Source of the DNA: Stagnihabitans tardus
GTDB lineage: Bacteria; Pseudomonadota; Alphaproteobacteria; Rhodobacterales; Rhodobacteraceae
Length of the DNA: 64,000 nt
Direction: 5' to 3'
Assembly (NCBI RefSeq): GCF_009925085.1
Contig: NZ_JAABNR010000007.1
Location: 62,001-126,000 of the forward strand
Positions 16,565-26,272 of this stretch are shown piece by piece. A program made the translations under genes and the position numbers. Position 1 is the stretch's first letter, and the number at the start of each line of letters is the position of its first letter. The notes beneath the pieces were generated by a model that was given only the letters and a program-made list of their open reading frames with translations, ran no database searches and was not told where the DNA came from.

Positions 16565-18340
16565 TCAAATCGGCGCGCAGGCCCCCACCAGCCAGTCCCG
16601 CGCCCCGGCCGAGACCCGGGGACCGATGAGCTCCAGGACCCGGGCATGGTAAAGGTTCAGCCAGTCCCTCTCTCCCGGCCCCAAAAGATCTCCCCGGATC
16701 AGCCGGCGATCCAGCGGAACGAAGGTCAGGGTCTCGAAGGAGAGCTGGTCGCGCCCGTCGCCAAGCTTGGCAGCCTCCTCGACCACGATCAGGTTTTCCA
16801 GCCGGATCCCGAAGGCGCCTTCCCGGTAATAGCCCGGCTCGTTCGACAGGATCATCCCGGGCTCGAAGGGGACCTCCGACACGCGGGACAGCCGCTGCGG
16901 TCCCTCATGTACCGAGAGGAAAGCCCCCACCCCATGCCCCGTGCCATGGTCGAAATCCTGGCCATGGACCCAAAGCGGATAGCGCGCCACCGGGTCGAGG
17001 TCGCGCCCCGAAAGCCCCCTCGGCCAGCGCAGGCGAGAGATCCCGATCATCCCCTGAAGGACGCGCGTGTAACAGGTCCGCGCCTCGTCGCCCGGGTCGC
17101 CGATGGCCACGGTCCGGGTGATATCCGTCGTCCCATCCAGATACTGTGCCCCGCTGTCGACCAGCAGAAGCGTATCCTCCCCGATGGTCCGGTTGCTTTC
17201 CTCCGTCACGCGGTAGTGCATGATGGCCCCATGCGGCCCCGCCCCGCAGATCGTGTCGAAAGAGATGTCGTGGAAGGCATTCGACGCCCGCCGAAAGCCC
17301 TCCAGCGCCACGACCACGTCAATTTCCGTCTTGCCCCGGGCGGGGCTGTCCAGCCAGGCCAGGAACTCCACCATCGCCGCCCCGTCGCGCAGATGGGCCT
17401 CGCGCATGCCCGAAAGCTCGGCCGCATTCTTCCGCGCCTTGGGCAGGCGGCAGGGATCATCGCCCCAAACGCAAGTCCCGACAGCCAAAGAGACCGCCAG
17501 CGGCGCCGTCCCCTTGTCGACCCGAACCTTGCCCTGCAAGCCCCGCAAGGCCGCCTCAAACCCCTCGGGCGCCTCGACCGTCACATCCCCCAGATGCGCC
17601 CGGACCGTCTCATCCAGCTTGGCGGCATCGACAAAAAGCCTGACCCCGCCATCGGCCCCAAGGATCGCAAAACCCTGCACCACCGGATTCTTCGGCACGT
17701 CCGAACCCCGGATGTTCAAGAGCCAGCAGATCGAGTCGGGCAGGGTGATGACGGCGTGGTCCTGTCCCAGTTCCCGCAAGCCCGCAGCCAGCCGCGCCCG
17801 CTTGTCGCCCGCACTCTCGCCGGCAAATTCCAGCGGATGGACGAAGACCCGCCCCACCACGGGCCCCGGCTGCCCCTCCCAGATCGCATCGACCTGGTTC
17901 TCCACCGCCCGCAACGAAACCCCCGAGCCCTGAAGCGCCGCCTCGATCCGCTCGATCTCGTCTGCGGTATGGAGCCAGGGATCGAAGCCCACCACGCCCG
18001 AGGCCAGGTTCGCACGGATCCAGTCGCCCGCCTTGACCTCGGGCCAGGGGACAGGCGTGAAATGCCCAAGGTCGACCTGGCCCTTCACTTGGGTCCGATA
18101 GCGCCCGTCGATGAAGACCCCCGCCAGATCCGGCAGAACCACGCAGAACCCGGCCGAGCCCGTGAACCCGGTCAGCCATTGCAACCGCTCATCCCGCGCC
18201 GTGACATATTCGCCCTGGTGGACATCGGCGCGCGGCACGAGGAACCCCGCCAGCCCCTCCTCTGCCAACCGCGCCCGCAGGGCCGCCAAACGCCCCGGCC
18301 CCTGATCCGGCGAGGCATGGCTGTCAAAGGTCTGGAACAT
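16565..18340 (-). CDS. pepP: Xaa-Pro aminopeptidase (aminopeptidase P family, M24)
   Basis: Removes N-terminal residues that precede proline. The 591 residues contain two creatinase-like N-terminal domains (about 15-150 and 155-305), the catalytic pita-bread M24 domain (about 310-530) and the C-terminal extension typical of long APP2-type enzymes. All five metal ligands are visible: Asp395 (LLVDSG), Asp406 (TTDITR), His469 (HGTGHGVG), Glu501 (NEPGYY) and Glu515 (IRLENL). It has no signal peptide and is cytoplasmic. ATG 18340 is preceded by AGGTGAG, inside a composite intergenic repeat that separates it from cobT. Confidence 0.94.
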   Translation of the reverse strand: MFQTFDSHASPDQGPGRLAALRARLAEEGLAGFLVPRADVHQGEYVTARDERLQWLTGFTGSAGFCVVLPDLAGVFIDGRYRTQVKGQVDLGHFTPVPWPEVKAGDWIRANLASGVVGFDPWLHTADEIERIEAALQGSGVSLRAVENQVDAIWEGQPGPVVGRVFVHPLEFAGESAGDKRARLAAGLRELGQDHAVITLPDSICWLLNIRGSDVPKNPVVQGFAILGADGGVRLFVDAAKLDETVRAHLGDVTVEAPEGFEAALRGLQGKVRVDKGTAPLAVSLAVGTCVWGDDPCRLPKARKNAAELSGMREAHLRDGAAMVEFLAWLDSPARGKTEIDVVVALEGFRRASNAFHDISFDTICGAGPHGAIMHYRVTEESNRTIGEDTLLLVDSGAQYLDGTTDITRTVAIGDPGDEARTCYTRVLQGMIGISRLRWPRGLSGRDLDPVARYPLWVHGQDFDHGTGHGVGAFLSVHEGPQRLSRVSEVPFEPGMILSNEPGYYREGAFGIRLENLIVVEEAAKLGDGRDQLSFETLTFVPLDRRLIRGDLLGPGERDWLNLYHARVLELIGPRVSAGARDWLVGACAPI

Positions 18341-18347
18341 CGCTCAC

Positions 18348-18401
18348 CTTTTCATTGGTCCATAAACATCCCACGGGGGTCCGGGGGTGTGAAACCCCCG
18401 G
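18348..18401 (-). repeat. Composite intergenic element, copy 1 (hairpin plus box)
   Basis: Read on the minus strand after the cobT stop: a hairpin with GGGGG/CCCCC-type arms and loop TTTCACA (18381-18401), a CCCCC spacer, then a box related to GTGGGATATTTGTGCCA and ending TGAAAAG (18348-18375). The same layout recurs at 34606, 36168 and 53506. It probably serves as the cobT 3' end and lies directly against the pepP ribosome site. Confidence 0.7.
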
Positions 18402-18409
18402 GGGCAGGG

Positions 18410-20275
18410 TCAGGCGACCCGCTTGGCCTTCAAGGCCCGGTCCCGCTTCTTGGCATCGACCTCAAACAGCCCCGCAAGCTGCTCGGTCATGGCCCCTGCC
18501 AGCTGTTCCGCATCGGTGATCGTGACCGCGCGCTGGTAATAGCGCGTCACGTCATGGCCGATGCCGATGGCGATGAGCTCCACCGCCCGGCGCTTTTCGA
18601 CCATGGCGATGACGTCGCGCAGGTGCTTTTCCAGGAAGTTCGCGGCATTGACCGACAGCGTCGAATCATCGACCGGGGCGCCGTCGGAAATCACCATCAG
18701 GATCTTGCGCTGCTCGGGCCGCGCCATCATCCGACGATGCGCCCATTCCAGGGCCTCGCCGTCGATGTTCTCCTTCAAGAGGCCCTCTTTCATCATCAGG
18801 CCAAGGTTCGGCCGCACCCGCCGCCAGGGCGCATCGGCCGACTTGTAGATGATGTGGCGCAGGTCGTTCAGGCGCCCGGGACCCGAGGGCCGCCCCGACG
18901 CCAGCCAGCGCTCGCGGCTTTGGCCACCCTTCCAGGCGCGGGTCGTGAAGCCCAGGATTTCCACCTTCACATTGCAACGCTCCAGCGTGCGGGCCAGGAC
19001 ATCGGCGCAGATCGCGGCAATCGAGATCGGACGGCCGCGCATCGAGCCCGAATTGTCCAGAAGCAGCGTCACACAGGTGTCTCGGAATTCGGTGTCCTTC
19101 TCCCATTTGAAGGAGAGGGGCGTCGTCGGATTGGCCACGACGCGCGCCAGGCGGCCTGCATCCAGCACGCCTTCCTCAAGGTCGAAAAGCCAGGAGCGGT
19201 TCTGCTGCGCCTGGAGCCGCCGTTGCAGCTTGTTGGCAAGGCGGCTGACGGCGCCCTTCAAAGGCTCCAGCTGCTGATCCAGATAGGCCCGCAGCCGCTC
19301 CAGTTCGGCCGGTTCGGCCAGCTCTTCGGCGCGGATTTCCTCATCGAAATCCGTGGTATAGACGGCATAGTTCGGGTCGGCATCGGAATGGGGCGCGGGC
19401 GGCGGAGGCTCCATCGGCGCCTCGCCCTCGGGCAGTTCGGCCTCTTCGCCCTGTTCGACGTCGGAATCCTCCATCGTCACCTGGGCCTGGCTCTCGTCCT
19501 GCTCCTCCTCCTGCGCCTGTTCTGGAGAGGCCTCGGCCTCCTCCTGTTCCTCGCTCTCGGCGCCCGCTTCTTCGGGGCCGTCTTCCTCTTCCTCTTGCGC
19601 GCCCTCATCGGTCGGGTCGTCGCGGTCGGGATCCTCGCCCAGCTGATCGCCGTAGCCGAGGTCGGAAATCACCTTCCGCGCCAGACGCGCAAAGGCCGCC
19701 TGATCGGCCAGGACCGCGTCGATATCGGTCAGCGTGCCCGCCGCCTGTTCCTCGATGAAGCCGCGCCAGAGATCCATGACATGGGCCGCCGATTTCGGCA
19801 GGTCGCGCCCGGTCGCCAGATGCCGCACGAGGTAGCCCGCCGCGACCGGAAGCGGAGCCTCGGAGGCCGTGGTGATCTGGCCATAGCCCTTGCGGTCGGC
19901 CTCATGCGCGATCTTGGCGTCGATATTGGTGGCCGTGCCCGGCATGGCCCGCGCCCCCACCGCCTCGCAACGCGCCACTTCCATCGCGTCGTAGATGTCG
20001 CGCGCGAGCTGCCCCGTGGGGGCATATTTCGCGGACACCGCCTCGTTGTGATACTTCCGCCGGAGCGCAAAGGCATCCGCCGTGCCGCGCGCCAAAAGCA
20101 CCTCGTCGCGCGTCATGCGGCGAGAGACCTGCGGCAGACGCACGCCCTCCTTGTTCATGCCGGAGGGATCGACGGAATAGGTCACCGTCATCTCGGGGTC
20201 ATCGGCCATGGTGCGCGTGGCATCGGCCAGCGCTTTCTTGAACGGATCGGCGGGGTTGTCGCTGGGCTTGCTCAT
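18410..20275 (-). CDS. cobT: Cobaltochelatase subunit CobT
   Basis: With CobS and CobN it inserts cobalt into hydrogenobyrinate a,c-diamide in aerobic B12 synthesis. From ATG 20275 the protein has 621 residues: an N-terminal helical region, a very acidic Glu/Asp linker (about 213-294) typical of CobT, and a C-terminal von Willebrand A domain with the MIDAS motif DNSGSM at 407-412. cobS lies 2 kb away on the same strand, with three unrelated genes in between; cobN is not in the window. In some alphaproteobacteria CobST also serve as a general AAA/VWA pair. Flanked upstream by a REP-like inverted pair. Confidence 0.95.
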   Translation of the reverse strand: MSKPSDNPADPFKKALADATRTMADDPEMTVTYSVDPSGMNKEGVRLPQVSRRMTRDEVLLARGTADAFALRRKYHNEAVSAKYAPTGQLARDIYDAMEVARCEAVGARAMPGTATNIDAKIAHEADRKGYGQITTASEAPLPVAAGYLVRHLATGRDLPKSAAHVMDLWRGFIEEQAAGTLTDIDAVLADQAAFARLARKVISDLGYGDQLGEDPDRDDPTDEGAQEEEEDGPEEAGAESEEQEEAEASPEQAQEEEQDESQAQVTMEDSDVEQGEEAELPEGEAPMEPPPPAPHSDADPNYAVYTTDFDEEIRAEELAEPAELERLRAYLDQQLEPLKGAVSRLANKLQRRLQAQQNRSWLFDLEEGVLDAGRLARVVANPTTPLSFKWEKDTEFRDTCVTLLLDNSGSMRGRPISIAAICADVLARTLERCNVKVEILGFTTRAWKGGQSRERWLASGRPSGPGRLNDLRHIIYKSADAPWRRVRPNLGLMMKEGLLKENIDGEALEWAHRRMMARPEQRKILMVISDGAPVDDSTLSVNAANFLEKHLRDVIAMVEKRRAVELIAIGIGHDVTRYYQRAVTITDAEQLAGAMTEQLAGLFEVDAKKRDRALKAKRVA

Positions 20276-20314
20276 GGAGCGGAGATTGCACCCGCGCGCG
20301 GGCAAGCGCAAGAG

Positions 20315-20411
20315 AGCCCCGGGGTATACCCCGGGCTACGCAGACCCGCCAGAGCGACCTATCCTGCACGCGCGCTCTGTCTCCGCCGCGTAGCCCGGGG
20401 TATACCCCGGG
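20315..20411. repeat. REP-like inverted pair, family A
   Basis: Two copies of CCCGGGGTATACCCCGGG in opposite orientation (20315-20339 and 20390-20411), each with a GTAG/CTAC foot on the inner side, separated by 50 bases. The layout matches the pair at 22247-22341. It sits between divergent cobT and the FMN reductase gene, so it may also affect their transcripts. Confidence 0.85.
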
Positions 20412-20518
20412 TCTCTCCTTGCAAAAATGCACAAGTCTCGCGCTAAGACAGCGAATTGAGACCGCGTGCCCCGGGCGCTAGGTTCCCTGCAACGTAACCG
20501 CTCAGACAGGAAATCCAA

Positions 20519-21103
20519 ATGTCCAAGCCCAAGATCGCCCTTATCGTCTCGTCCACCCGCAAGGTCCGTTTCGCCGATATCCCGACGAAGTGGTTCGCCG
20601 AGAAGGCCGCGGCCCATGGTGGCGTCGATATCGAAGTCGTCGACCTGCGCGACTATCCGATGCCCTTCTTCGACGAGGTCGCCTCGAACGCCTGGGCGCC
20701 GACCCAGGACCCGGCTGCCGTCAAGTGGCAGAAGAAGCTGGCCGAATTCGACGGCTATATCTTCGTCGTGGCGGAATACAACCGCTCGATCACCGGCGTC
20801 TTGAAGAACGCTCTGGACCAGGCCTATGTCGAATGGGCCAAGAAGCCGATGGGCGCCGTGGCCTATGGTTCGATGGGCGGCACCTCGGCGGTCCAGCACC
20901 TGCGCCAGATCGGCGTGGAGCTGCAGATGGTTCCGGTGCGCAACTCGGTCCTGATCGGCGCGGGCGACTTCTTCCGCGTGCATCCGGGCTTTGGCGGGTC
21001 GGGCAACCTGGCCGATATCGCGGGCTCGATCGACGCTTCGGCCACTGCGCTCCTGGACGACATCACCTGGTGGGCCAAGGCCACCATGGCCGCCAAGGCC
21101 TGA
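20519..21103 (+). CDS. NADPH-dependent FMN reductase family flavoprotein
   Basis: A 194-residue flavodoxin-like oxidoreductase that reduces FMN or quinones with NAD(P)H. The N-terminal phosphate loop is VSSTRKVRF (about residues 9-17). The flavin-stacking segment AEYNRSITGVLKNALD (about 88-103) is the family signature, with PEYN replaced by AEYN. ATG 20519 has AGGAAAT upstream. It is followed by a strong rho-independent terminator, so it is a single-gene unit. The physiological acceptor is unknown; quinone, azo or chromate reductase activities occur in the family. Confidence 0.9.
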   Translation: MSKPKIALIVSSTRKVRFADIPTKWFAEKAAAHGGVDIEVVDLRDYPMPFFDEVASNAWAPTQDPAAVKWQKKLAEFDGYIFVVAEYNRSITGVLKNALDQAYVEWAKKPMGAVAYGSMGGTSAVQHLRQIGVELQMVPVRNSVLIGAGDFFRVHPGFGGSGNLADIAGSIDASATALLDDITWWAKATMAAKA

Positions 21104-21122
21104 GAGAGGCTGGACTGACCGG

Positions 21123-21147
21123 AAAGGGGCCTTCGGGCCCCTTTTTT
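21123..21147 (+). terminator. Rho-independent terminator
   Basis: Stem AAAGGGGCC / GGCCCCTTT with a TTCG tetraloop and six T residues, 20 bases after the FMN reductase stop. On the other strand the A-run gives a poorer signal. Confidence 0.9.
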
Positions 21148-21500
21148 CATGCCTGGGGCAGAAGGCGCAGGCAGGAGCGGACCTGGGCCATGACGCGGGT
21201 CCTCGCGGCGGGATGGCCGCCGAAATCCGCCGCCTGGAGTGCGGCAGCCGTGGCGGCCTTGGCCTCGATCCGCATGGACATGGCGCGGGCGGGATCGAGG
21301 GCCACGGCCTGGACCAGGTCGGCAAAGGCATCGCGCTGGCGCTTGGTCAGGTCGGCGGCGGGGTCCTGCATCAGCCACTGATGCTCCATCAGCGCGGAAA
21401 GCCGCCCGGTGCAGGTGGCAAAGGTCCGAAGCTCGTCGCCAAGGGAAGGCCCCGAGGCGAGCGTCAGGCAGAGACAGATCAGGTGTCGCAGCTGGCCCAT
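21147..21500 (-). CDS. Small exported protein of unknown function
   Basis: A 117-residue protein from ATG 21500, with a hydrophobic N-terminus (residues 4-20, LICLCLTLASGPSLG) that fits a Sec signal peptide. The mature part is helical, with Cys32 (FATCTGRLSALMEHQWL) and Cys111 near the end, which could form a disulfide. No known motif. Longer in-frame starts up to 21608 lack a plausible leader. Its stop overlaps the T-run of the FMN reductase terminator. Confidence 0.65.
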   Translation of the reverse strand: MGQLRHLICLCLTLASGPSLGDELRTFATCTGRLSALMEHQWLMQDPAADLTKRQRDAFADLVQAVALDPARAMSMRIEAKAATAAALQAADFGGHPAARTRVMAQVRSCLRLLPQA

Positions 21501-21653
21501 GGGCCGAAGTCTGCGCCTGATTCCCTGATGCTTGGTAAACCCGCAGGACGGCAGCCCCCGGCGCTGCCGGGCGCGTTCCGATGCGACATCTTTTCGCAAA
21601 CCGCCCATGAAGTGATCATGGCGCCGGTTTTCCCGCCTGTAAACAGGGCTGTT

Positions 21654-22049
21654 TCAGAACATCCCGCACCAGTCGGGCTTTTGGCGCGGCACATAGACCA
21701 CGGCCAGGCCCGAGGCGAGCATCTGCGTCGTCACATCCCGCCCCGCGATCTCGACCCAGGCGAGGTCGCGGCCATAACGGTCCTGGCCCTTGAAGGTCAC
21801 CGCCGTCACCGGACCCGAGGCGACAAGGCGCTCCATGACCCGCGTCGCCCGCAGGCCCATGGCCTTTTCGGCCTGGCATTTCGGGCTGTAGATTTCGGGC
21901 GTGTCATAGCCCAGAAGCCGCACCTTATGCCTGGCCCCGTCGCAGGCCATGTGCAGCGTGTCGCCATCGGTGACCTTGGTGACCCGGCATGCGGCCTCGG
22001 CCGCCGCAAAGGAGAATACCACCGCGAAGGCGGCGAGAAGGAAGCGCAT
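21654..22049 (-). CDS. Thermonuclease-like (SNase) secreted protein
   Basis: A 131-residue OB-fold nuclease homologue. Signal peptide 1-19 ends AEA. Staphylococcal-nuclease signatures are visible: VTDGDTL (Asp near 29), RLLGYDTPE (Arg and Glu of the active site, about 44-52) and DRYGRDLAWV (second active-site Arg). A conserved pair of Cys (Cys21 and Cys36) may form a disulfide. Expected to cut nucleic acid outside the cytoplasm with calcium. About 150 bases of non-coding DNA separate it from the 21147-21500 gene. Confidence 0.88.
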   Translation of the reverse strand: MRFLLAAFAVVFSFAAAEAACRVTKVTDGDTLHMACDGARHKVRLLGYDTPEIYSPKCQAEKAMGLRATRVMERLVASGPVTAVTFKGQDRYGRDLAWVEIAGRDVTTQMLASGLAVVYVPRQKPDWCGMF

Positions 22050-22246
22050 GTGACCTACCCCAAGGGCGCGACCCCTCGCGCCATGGGGAAAGGATGGGGT
22101 GGCGGAGCAGGTGGGTCAAGGCGATGGGGGGGAGTTTAGGCGCTTTGCCGGGGCCTGGGTGACAGCGTTTGTCGCCTTGGGGGCGAGGCCTTGGGGCTCA
22201 AGCCCGGGGCGGCGGAGGGAGGGGGATGAGGGCGGAAAAAGCAAAA

Positions 22247-22341
22247 CCCGGGGTATACCCCGGGCTACGCTGTGGAAGCAGAGCCCGACATCCGACACGG
22301 GCGCTTTGGTGTCGCTGGCGTAGCCCGGGGTATACCCCGGG
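22247..22341. repeat. REP-like inverted pair, family A
   Basis: CCCGGGGTATACCCCGGG twice in opposite orientation (22247-22268 and 22320-22341), feet CTAC and GTAG facing inward, 51 bases apart. The spacer resembles that of the 20315 pair (shared ATCC-CACG-GCGCT pattern). It sits five bases after the cobS stop. Confidence 0.85.
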
Positions 22342-22346
22342 TTCGC

Positions 22347-23321
22347 TTACTTCATCGCCTGGCTGGCGGCCGACTCGGGCAGCTCTTCGCCAAAGCAGCG
22401 CTGGTAGAACTCGGCCACCGTCTGACGCTCGAGCTCGTCGCATTTGTTCAGGAAGGACAGGCGGAAGGCATAGCCCACATTCCGGAAGATCTCGGAGTTC
22501 TGCGCCCAGTTCAGCACGGTGCGCGGCGACATCACGGTCGAGAGGTCGCCGTTCATGAAGGCCGTCCGGGTCAGGTCGGCGACGGTCACCATCTGGTTGA
22601 TCGTCTTGCGGCCCTTCTCGGTGTTGTAATGCGCGTTCTTGGCGAGGACGATGGCGGCCTCGGCATCATGGCTCAGGTAGTTCAGCGTGGCGACCAGGGA
22701 CCAGCGGTCCATCTGCGCCTGGTTGATCTGCTGGGTGCCGTGATAGAGGCCCGTCGTATCGCCCAGACCCACGGTATTCGCGGTGGCGAAGAGGCGGAAG
22801 GAGGGATGGGGCGTGATGATCTCGTTCTGATCCAGGAGCGTCAGCTTGCCGTCATGCTCCAGCACGCGCTGGATGACGAACATGACATCCGCCCGCCCCG
22901 CATCGTATTCGTCGAAGACGATGGCGACAGGGTTGCGCAGGGCCCAAGGCAGGATCCCCTCGTGGAACTTCGTCACCTGCTTGCCGTCTTCCAGCTTGAT
23001 CGCATCCTTGCCGATCAGGTCGATGCGCGAGATGTGGCTGTCCAGGTTCACCCGCACGCAGGGCCAGTTCAGCCGCGCGGCAACCTGTTCGATATGCGTG
23101 GATTTCCCCGTGCCGTGATAGCCCTGGATCATCACCCGGCGGTTATAGGCAAACCCCGCCAGGATCGCCAAGGTCGTGTCCGGGTCGAACTTGTAGGTCG
23201 GGTCGATCTCGGGCACGCGGTCGGTCCGCTCGGCAAAGCCCTTGACCCGCATTTCGGTATCGATCCCGAAGACATCGCGGACAGAGATTTCTTCGGTCGG
23301 TTTCATCACGGTATCCAGCAT
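22347..23321 (-). CDS. cobS: Cobaltochelatase subunit CobS (AAA+ ATPase)
   Basis: ATPase subunit that drives cobalt insertion together with CobT and CobN. The start at 23321 gives 324 residues beginning [20 protein letters not shown], matching the usual CobS N-terminus. Walker A GYHGTGKS is at 67-74 and Walker B AIVFDEYD at 133-140; sensor and arginine-finger regions follow. Same strand as cobT but separated from it by three genes. A GTG-initiated methyltransferase diverges about 130 bases upstream, where one would normally expect the J-domain gene. Confidence 0.95.
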   Translation of the reverse strand: MLDTVMKPTEEISVRDVFGIDTEMRVKGFAERTDRVPEIDPTYKFDPDTTLAILAGFAYNRRVMIQGYHGTGKSTHIEQVAARLNWPCVRVNLDSHISRIDLIGKDAIKLEDGKQVTKFHEGILPWALRNPVAIVFDEYDAGRADVMFVIQRVLEHDGKLTLLDQNEIITPHPSFRLFATANTVGLGDTTGLYHGTQQINQAQMDRWSLVATLNYLSHDAEAAIVLAKNAHYNTEKGRKTINQMVTVADLTRTAFMNGDLSTVMSPRTVLNWAQNSEIFRNVGYAFRLSFLNKCDELERQTVAEFYQRCFGEELPESAASQAMK

Positions 23322-23451
23322 CTGCCTCGGGCCCAAATCTGTTTCACCGCAACCTTTGACCCATAAGCCGGGGGGCTGCAAGAGGGCGACGTTTACACAC
23401 CGCGCGCCAAAGGCTAGTCATGCAGAAAACCTTCGCAATCCAGAGCCCTTC

Positions 23452-24249
23452 GTGACGCAAAAGACATTGACCGAGACCACCCTCGCCGCCTTGCAGCAGA
23501 CCCTGGACGCAGGCGCCTCGCCCGAGACCCTGAACCGGGCCCTCAGGCTTCTGGCGAAATGGCGCAGTCAGTTGATCGGCAACACGATCCAGCATCGCGA
23601 TGGCGCCACGGTCCAGCATGGTCCCTTCAAGGGCATGAGCTTTTCCACCCGCTCGACCGAAGGCGCCCGGGCGGCACGCATCCTGGGCGCCTATGAGGCC
23701 AGCCTGATCCCGGTCATCGAAGAGATCATCGCGCGGAATTACCCCTTGGTCGTCGATATAGGCTCGGCCGAGGGCTATTACGCCGTGGGCCTGGCGCGGC
23801 GGATGCCGGGAGTGCGGGTCCTGGCGCGGGATGCCTCCGAGATCGCGCAGGCCGCCTGCCGGTCGCTGGCCATCGAGAATGGCGTGGCGGCGCGGGTCCA
23901 GGTCGGCGGGCTTTTCGGTCATGCCGATTTCGAGGCGCTGGAGGGGCCGCGCGTCGTGATCTGCGACATCGAGGGGGCGGAGGTCGAGCTTCTCGACCCC
24001 GAAAAGGCGCCCTCGCTGACCCGGACCGATATCCTGGTCGAGTGTCACGACGGCATCGTGGAACGCGCGACCGAGACGCTGGTGGCGCGGTTCCGGGCCA
24101 GCCATGAGATCACGCGGATCGAAAGGCAGCTTGCGGGGAACTGCCTGCCGGGCTGGATGGACGGGTTCAGCGACCTTGACCGGCTTCTGGCCCTGTGGGA
24201 ATGGCGCTCGGGCCCGACGCCCTGGCTTTGGATGAGGGCGAAAGCATGA
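23452..24249 (+). CDS. SAM-dependent methyltransferase (FkbM-like)
   Basis: A 265-residue predicted methyltransferase. The SAM-binding motif I is VVDIGSAEGYYAVGLA (about residues 100-115), followed by an acidic motif II region (LARDAS) and CDIEGAEVELL near 167, as in FkbM-type enzymes. GTG 23452 is the only plausible start in this frame and its ribosome site is weak, so the start is tentative. It overlaps the glycosyltransferase gene by four bases (ATGA), so the two are coupled and probably act on the same glycan or glycolipid. Confidence 0.8.
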   Translation: MTQKTLTETTLAALQQTLDAGASPETLNRALRLLAKWRSQLIGNTIQHRDGATVQHGPFKGMSFSTRSTEGARAARILGAYEASLIPVIEEIIARNYPLVVDIGSAEGYYAVGLARRMPGVRVLARDASEIAQAACRSLAIENGVAARVQVGGLFGHADFEALEGPRVVICDIEGAEVELLDPEKAPSLTRTDILVECHDGIVERATETLVARFRASHEITRIERQLAGNCLPGWMDGFSDLDRLLALWEWRSGPTPWLWMRAKA

Positions 24250-25907
24250 CGGCGGCCAATGCGGCGATCTTCTATGCCTCGGACGGCTATCGCCCGGGCG
24301 ACAAGGGCATCAATGGGCGGCGGGTGGCGGGGGAGAGCTTCCTCAAGGGCTATGTCCGCCATGCCGAGGTCGATGAATTCGTCATCCTGACCAAGTCGAA
24401 CCCCGAAGCGGCCGAGGTGCGCGAGCTGATCGCGCAGAACCGTCCGGGCAAGGGCTTGCGGGCCGTGGGGCTCTTGCGGCCCGGCCAGATCGCGCCCTGC
24501 GAGGTGCTCTATTACCCGGCGGCCAATATCGCGCCGGAGAGCTGGCGGCGGGCGGACAGCGGGACCAATGCCTGGGCGATTTGCGGGCTGACCCATACGA
24601 CCTCGACCCAGGGCATCATGAACGGGCTTTTCGACCTGCGCATGGCGCCGGTCATGGCCTGGGATGCGGTGATCTGCACCTCGAATGCGGTGCAAAAGTC
24701 TGTGCTGACCCAGATCGAGCTGATCGACAACCATATCCGCCACCGCTTCCGCACCGAGCCCCCGGTGCGGCCCCTGTTCCCGGTGATCCCGCTGGGGGTC
24801 CATACCGAGGATTTCGGGCGCGACGAGGCGGCGCGGGCGGCTTTGCGGGCGCGGCTCGGGGCCGGAGAGAAGGACGTGGTCTTCGTCACCATCGCCCGCC
24901 TGACCCCGCATGAGAAATTCGATCCGGTGCCGATTTACCTCTCGATGCAGGCGGCGGCCAAGGAGCTTCCGCCCGATGTCAAGCTGCATGTCGTCTTCTG
25001 CGGCCAGTTCAAGCATGACTATGCCCGCAAGGTCTTTGCCGAGGGTGCGGCCAAGCTGATGCCCGATGTGGGCTACCTGGAGCTGGACGGCGGCAGTGCG
25101 GCGGATCGCAAGATGACGCTGTCGGGCGGCGATGTCTTCCTCTTCATGATCGACAATATTCAAGAGACCTTTGGCCTTGCGCCGCTCGAGGGGATGGCGG
25201 CGGGCCTGCCGGTTCTGGGGTCGGATTGGGACGGGTTGAAGGATACGATCAGCCCGGATGTGGGGTTCCGGGTGACGAGCCGGATGCTCTCGCCGCATCA
25301 CATGGTGAACGAGAGCCTGCGGTTCCAGGGCGGGATCGACGATTATACGCAGTATTGCGCCGCCGTCTCGGCCATGACCGAGTTGGACATGGGCGAGATG
25401 AAGGCGCGGATATTGGACTTGGCCTTGAACCCCGATCTGCGCGCGCGGATGGGCCGCGCCGCGCAGGCGAGGGCGCGGAGCCTTTACGACTGGCGCGCCG
25501 TCATTCCCCAGATGCAGGCGCTTTGGGCCGAACAGGGCGCGATGCGAAGGGCTGCGGGCGATGCGGCCTACCGGATCCGGGGCTACGGCCTGCCCATCGG
25601 GCCTTCTCCGTCACTGCTCTTCGGGTCCTATCCGACGGCGCCGCTGGAGACGGGCAAGGAGCGCTATGTCGCCAACCCGGACGCCCGCCCCCTGGCCGAG
25701 GTCCTCGCGGTGCGGAACTACCAGGGCCTGAACCGCATCTTCGCCGAGCCCGCGCAGATCGCCGCCGTGCTGGAGGCGGTGAAGGCGGGAAGCGAGACGG
25801 TCGAGGCGGTGTCAGGGGCGATCAAGCTCGCGCCCATCGTGGTGGATCGGGTGGTGATCTGGCTCTTGAAATACGACTTCATCCGGCGGAAGGGCTCTGC
25901 CGACTGA
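24246..25907 (+). CDS. Glycosyltransferase family 4 with C-terminal extension
   Basis: A 553-residue GT-B fold enzyme that transfers a sugar from an activated donor. The retaining GT4 signature E-x7-E is at 307-315 (ETFGLAPLEGMAAG), followed by LPVLGSDWDG. After the catalytic part (about 1-430) comes an unusual C-terminal extension ending in a winged-helix-like segment (about 480-550). The start overlaps the methyltransferase stop. The final GSAD-stop is encoded by the first copy of the GGGCTCTGCCGACTG repeat, so the C-terminus seems to have been extended or altered by the repeat. Acceptor unknown; cell-surface glycan work is likely. Confidence 0.87.
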   Translation: MTAANAAIFYASDGYRPGDKGINGRRVAGESFLKGYVRHAEVDEFVILTKSNPEAAEVRELIAQNRPGKGLRAVGLLRPGQIAPCEVLYYPAANIAPESWRRADSGTNAWAICGLTHTTSTQGIMNGLFDLRMAPVMAWDAVICTSNAVQKSVLTQIELIDNHIRHRFRTEPPVRPLFPVIPLGVHTEDFGRDEAARAALRARLGAGEKDVVFVTIARLTPHEKFDPVPIYLSMQAAAKELPPDVKLHVVFCGQFKHDYARKVFAEGAAKLMPDVGYLELDGGSAADRKMTLSGGDVFLFMIDNIQETFGLAPLEGMAAGLPVLGSDWDGLKDTISPDVGFRVTSRMLSPHHMVNESLRFQGGIDDYTQYCAAVSAMTELDMGEMKARILDLALNPDLRARMGRAAQARARSLYDWRAVIPQMQALWAEQGAMRRAAGDAAYRIRGYGLPIGPSPSLLFGSYPTAPLETGKERYVANPDARPLAEVLAVRNYQGLNRIFAEPAQIAAVLEAVKAGSETVEAVSGAIKLAPIVVDRVVIWLLKYDFIRRKGSAD

Positions 25908-26096
25908 GAGGTTGCGTTTGGGCAGGGGCCTTGGGCTCTGCCGACTGTGGGGATGCGTCTTGTGGCGCGGAGCGACTGAGGCTTTGGCCGTCGCTCTTCT
26001 CCGGGGGAGCCCCGGGGTATCCCCCGGGCTACGAGGATGGGGCTCTGCCGACTGAAAGCTTGGGGTTTGGACTTCTGGCATGGGCTCTGCCGACTG
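25892..26096 (+). repeat. Four copies of GGGCTCTGCCGACTG
   Basis: Identical 15-base copies at 25892-25906 (inside the glycosyltransferase 3' end), 25933-25947, 26040-26054 and 26082-26096. Gaps are irregular, so this is not a simple tandem array. The core GCCGACTG also clusters at about 46676-46815, 50505-50555 and 56175-56225. The stretch 25908-26272 holds no gene. Confidence 0.8.
26008..26032. repeat. REP-like palindrome, family A, single copy
   Basis: A degenerate copy (CCCGGGGTATCCCCCGGG) with a CTAC foot on the right, between repeat copies of the GCCGACTG family. A related palindrome without the foot, built on ACCCCGGG arms, lies at about 26101-26122. Confidence 0.7.
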
Positions 26097-26272
26097 GGGG
26101 AACCCGGGGTCACGACCCCGGGTTGCGGATTGGGGGCTTTGGCCGTCTTTCTCCCCGCCGCCCCGGGCTTGACCCGGGGCCTCGACCAGATGGGAGTGCC
26201 CTCCGATGCTGGGCAGGCGCTGGCCTTGGTCATCCTATACCGGGGCAGGGTGCGTGATCTCACGCACCATCC

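Noticed and set aside
16532-20446. 1304-codon + strand frame across pepP and cobT
   Set aside because: It mirrors two well-identified minus-strand genes with complete active sites. Its sequence is Arg/Pro/His-rich with no domain.
18410-23321. CobS/CobT as magnesium chelatase BchI/BchD
   Set aside because: The acidic linker in CobT and the typical CobS N-terminus fit cobaltochelatase; no photosynthesis genes are in the window.
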